Part shown: positions 6,966 through 8,283 of the stretch, one piece after another
How the letters are laid out: each line of letters opens with the position of its first letter
How positions within the stretch are numbered: the first letter of the stretch is position 1
NCBI GenBank assembly: GCA_903939355.1
Contig: CAJAHC010000494.1
Location: 1-8,283 of the forward strand
Source: an uncultured Methylococcaceae bacterium
Lineage (GTDB): Bacteria; Pseudomonadota; Gammaproteobacteria; Methylococcales; Methylomonadaceae
DNA length: 8,283 nucleotides
Reading direction: 5' to 3'
Notes under the pieces: model-generated
Seen by the model: only the letters and a program-made list of their open reading frames with translations
Database searches by the model: none
What the model was told of the DNA's origin: nothing
Made by a program: the position numbers and the translations under genes

Positions 6966-6993
6966 TTGCAATAAAGTCTGAGCATAGAATAAT
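6966..6993 (+). promoter_or_regulatory. Candidate promoter of the TPR gene
   Basis: TTGCAA (6966-6971) and AATAAT (6988-6993) are separated by 16 nt, matching four and five of six consensus positions. Transcription would begin near 7000, leaving a short leader with AGGA (7023-7026) seven nt before the start codon. Confidence 0.4.
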
Positions 6994-7033
6994 CAACCAA
7001 TTTAGGAAAAATATTCCACTCTAGGAAAAAACC

Positions 7034-8077
7034 ATGAGCTTTTTACCCGAACTATGGCATTCTCTGAAAAAACTAATGACGATCCTAGTGTTACTCTCAC
7101 TGGTAATAACTGGGGGATGGATTGCTTATCTGTATGACGTAGCTAAAAAGCCTCAAGTAGCTGAAAAGCTACTTATCGTTGAAGGTGAAAATGCCTTAGA
7201 TATTGGCAATTACATCAATGCCCAACGAATCTTTGAAGATGAACTCAGAGTAAATCCAAAGAATCAACAAGCCATATTGGGTTTAACTATTGCAACCATT
7301 CGCCAAAAACTCTCTCAGCCCGAATTTAAAAAAACAATTGATGACCTTTATCAAAAAGACCCAGAAAATGCTCACATTAATTTATTTTTAGGTGAATTTT
7401 ATGCCGCTAACAAACAAGATAAAAAAGCATTACTCCATTATAAAAAAGCTATTACTCTAAATCCGAGGCTGGCCGAAGCTCACTTCGCTTTATCCCTGCT
7501 GTACTTAAAACAAGATGATTACGAAAATGCAAAACTTGAATCATTAAATGCAATAGATTGCGCGCCACTGCCTAAATATCGAAACAACCTTGGAACTATC
7601 TATTTCAAACAAAAGCATTATGAAGAAGCCATCAAAGAATATGGGAAAAATAAAGAATATCCTCTTTCAGCACTAGAAGTCGCAAAAATATATTGGAGAC
7701 TTGATTATTTAAGCCAAGCAGCAACCTATCAAAATCTGGCAATTGAATGGTTAAACGATAAAATCATTATGGATAAACCAGAAAATAAAATCCCATGGGG
7801 CCTTGAAATATCTCCTGAAAAAAAACTTGACCTAGTTACCTTAGAAGAGAAAAAGAACTACGCTCATTATAGTTTATCCGTTAGCTTTTATTTACAAGGG
7901 GATAAGACAGGCGCTGAGAATGAGCTAAAAAAAATAAATAACTCCCAACTTGGTCGTCAAAACGAGATTATATCTTTATTAACGGCTGACCTAGATTTTC
8001 TTGCCCAGTCTAATAACAACCTGACCACGAAGATTGCTGCCTATAAAAAGCTGTATCTTGAAAATTTGGCTCTCTAA
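7034..8077 (+). CDS. Membrane-anchored TPR repeat protein (347 aa)
   Basis: One N-terminal membrane helix (about residues 14-33), preceded by a short segment with two lysines, anchors the protein with the bulk probably outside the cytoplasm. Tetratricopeptide repeats follow: about 43-76 (G-NYINAQRIFEDELRVNP), 113-146 (LGEFYAANKQDKKALLHYKKAI, ending LNP), 147-180 (LSLLYLKQDDYENAKLESLNAI) and 181-211 (LGTIYFKQKHYEEAIKEY), with weaker helices at 212-243 and 274-303. Such proteins act as assembly or scaffolding partners, for example in envelope machines or polysaccharide export. I cannot name the system. There are no catalytic motifs. AGGA at 7023-7026 supports the start. Another gene with an N-terminal membrane segment starts 103 nt downstream, past a hairpin terminator, so the two may be related in function but separately controlled. 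Confidence 0.85.
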   Translation: MSFLPELWHSLKKLMTILVLLSLVITGGWIAYLYDVAKKPQVAEKLLIVEGENALDIGNYINAQRIFEDELRVNPKNQQAILGLTIATIRQKLSQPEFKKTIDDLYQKDPENAHINLFLGEFYAANKQDKKALLHYKKAITLNPRLAEAHFALSLLYLKQDDYENAKLESLNAIDCAPLPKYRNNLGTIYFKQKHYEEAIKEYGKNKEYPLSALEVAKIYWRLDYLSQAATYQNLAIEWLNDKIIMDKPENKIPWGLEISPEKKLDLVTLEEKKNYAHYSLSVSFYLQGDKTGAENELKKINNSQLGRQNEIISLLTADLDFLAQSNNNLTTKIAAYKKLYLENLAL

Positions 8078-8106
8078 ATCCTACAGACCAGCAACCATCT
8101 GATTGT

Positions 8107-8150
8107 AAAAAATTAGACCTTACTAACTTCCTTAGTACTCTAAATTTTTT
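8107..8150 (+). terminator. AT-rich hairpin terminator after the TPR gene
   Basis: TACTAA (8121-8126) pairs with TTAGTA (8132-8137) around CTTCC. An outer stem joins AAAAAATTAGA (8107-8117) to TCTAAATTTTTT (8139-8150) with one bulged base. It ends in six T residues, 30 nt or more after the TPR stop. The low GC of the stem makes its efficiency uncertain. Confidence 0.55.
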
Positions 8151-8180
8151 GTCATTAACTATCATCTAAGAAGAGACACA

Positions 8181-8283
8181 ATGACCACTATCTTTTACCG
8201 CCCGGCAAAAACACGAGCGCTAGCTTTCTTAGGGTTATTACTATTAGCACTTGCTATTCTTGGTGGCATGATCTGGCGTAATC
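8181..8283 (+). CDS. Partial gene for a protein with an N-terminal membrane segment (first 34 aa)
   Basis: An open frame starts at ATG 8181 after a purine-rich AGAAGAGA (8168-8175) and runs off the window end. The visible residues are a short basic N-terminus (FYRPAKTRA, 5-13) followed by a Leu/Ala/Gly-rich hydrophobic helix (14-30), then WRN. This looks like a membrane anchor rather than a cleaved signal peptide, because there is no cleavage-type AxA before the Trp-Arg. Nothing more can be said about its function. It follows the TPR gene in the same direction. Confidence 0.7.
   Translation, partial: MTTIFYRPAKTRALAFLGLLLLALAILGGMIWRN

Larger units (their letters stand above)
6231..7022. other. 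Long intergenic region without a convincing gene
   Basis: About 800 very AT-rich bases between the divergent Sel1 and TPR genes. The first part (6253-6294) has AT-rich inverted repeats (AACTTAAGA against TCTTAAG) in the Sel1 upstream region. The plus-strand frame at 6358-6591 has low-complexity composition rich in Asn, Phe, Ile and His and no ribosome binding site, so I do not call it. A 44-codon plus-strand frame at 6611-6745 is described separately, as are the hairpin at 6853-6873 and the promoter candidate near the TPR gene. I see no tRNA, insertion-sequence end or CRISPR-like repeat. It could hold a decayed gene or an untranslated RNA. Confidence 0.6.

Overview
The window is AT-rich, densely coded bacterial DNA. 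The two core genes, glucose-6-phosphate isomerase (pgi) and the tRNA adenosine deaminase TadA, resemble their E. coli counterparts closely as I remember those sequences, and the YqaA-type membrane protein is also of the enterobacterial kind. This points to a low-GC gammaproteobacterium. A copper-protein pair could suggest a methanotroph, ammonia oxidiser or relative, and the Sel1-repeat protein could suggest a Legionellales-like host-associated lineage. Neither hint settles the genus, and no pmo/amo monooxygenase genes lie in the window.

Left part (108-3128, all on the minus strand). Read in the direction of transcription, this block starts with a 204-residue secreted, C-terminally anchored protein. 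Its two cysteines, its methionines and its layout recall the PmoD/AmoD copper proteins. After a 181-nt gap holding a long inverted repeat comes a 297-residue cupredoxin-like protein with a Met/His-rich N-terminus, a C-x4-H-x4-M type-1 copper motif and a C-terminal membrane segment. A strong rho-independent terminator closes this gene. Immediately behind it lie a YqaA-family membrane protein and, 22 nt further on, an unrecognised polytopic membrane protein.

Middle part (3337-6219). pgi runs on the plus strand from a plausible promoter and is convergent with tadA, with a shared hairpin between them. tadA has an extended -10 promoter candidate. Upstream of it, on the same strand, is a short Sel1-repeat protein that appears to end inside a repeat.

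Right part (6220-8283). A gap of about 800 nt holds no convincing gene, only a 44-codon frame and an orphan 8-bp hairpin. It leads to a membrane-anchored TPR protein on the plus strand, a hairpin terminator, and the first 34 codons of a gene whose product starts with a membrane segment and runs off the window.

The most interesting part is the copper-protein pair at 1439-3128. If the PmoD/AmoD resemblance holds, it would be a periplasmic, membrane-tethered copper relay or storage unit outside its usual monooxygenase operon. The rest is ordinary chromosomal content, with a few local oddities listed under findings.
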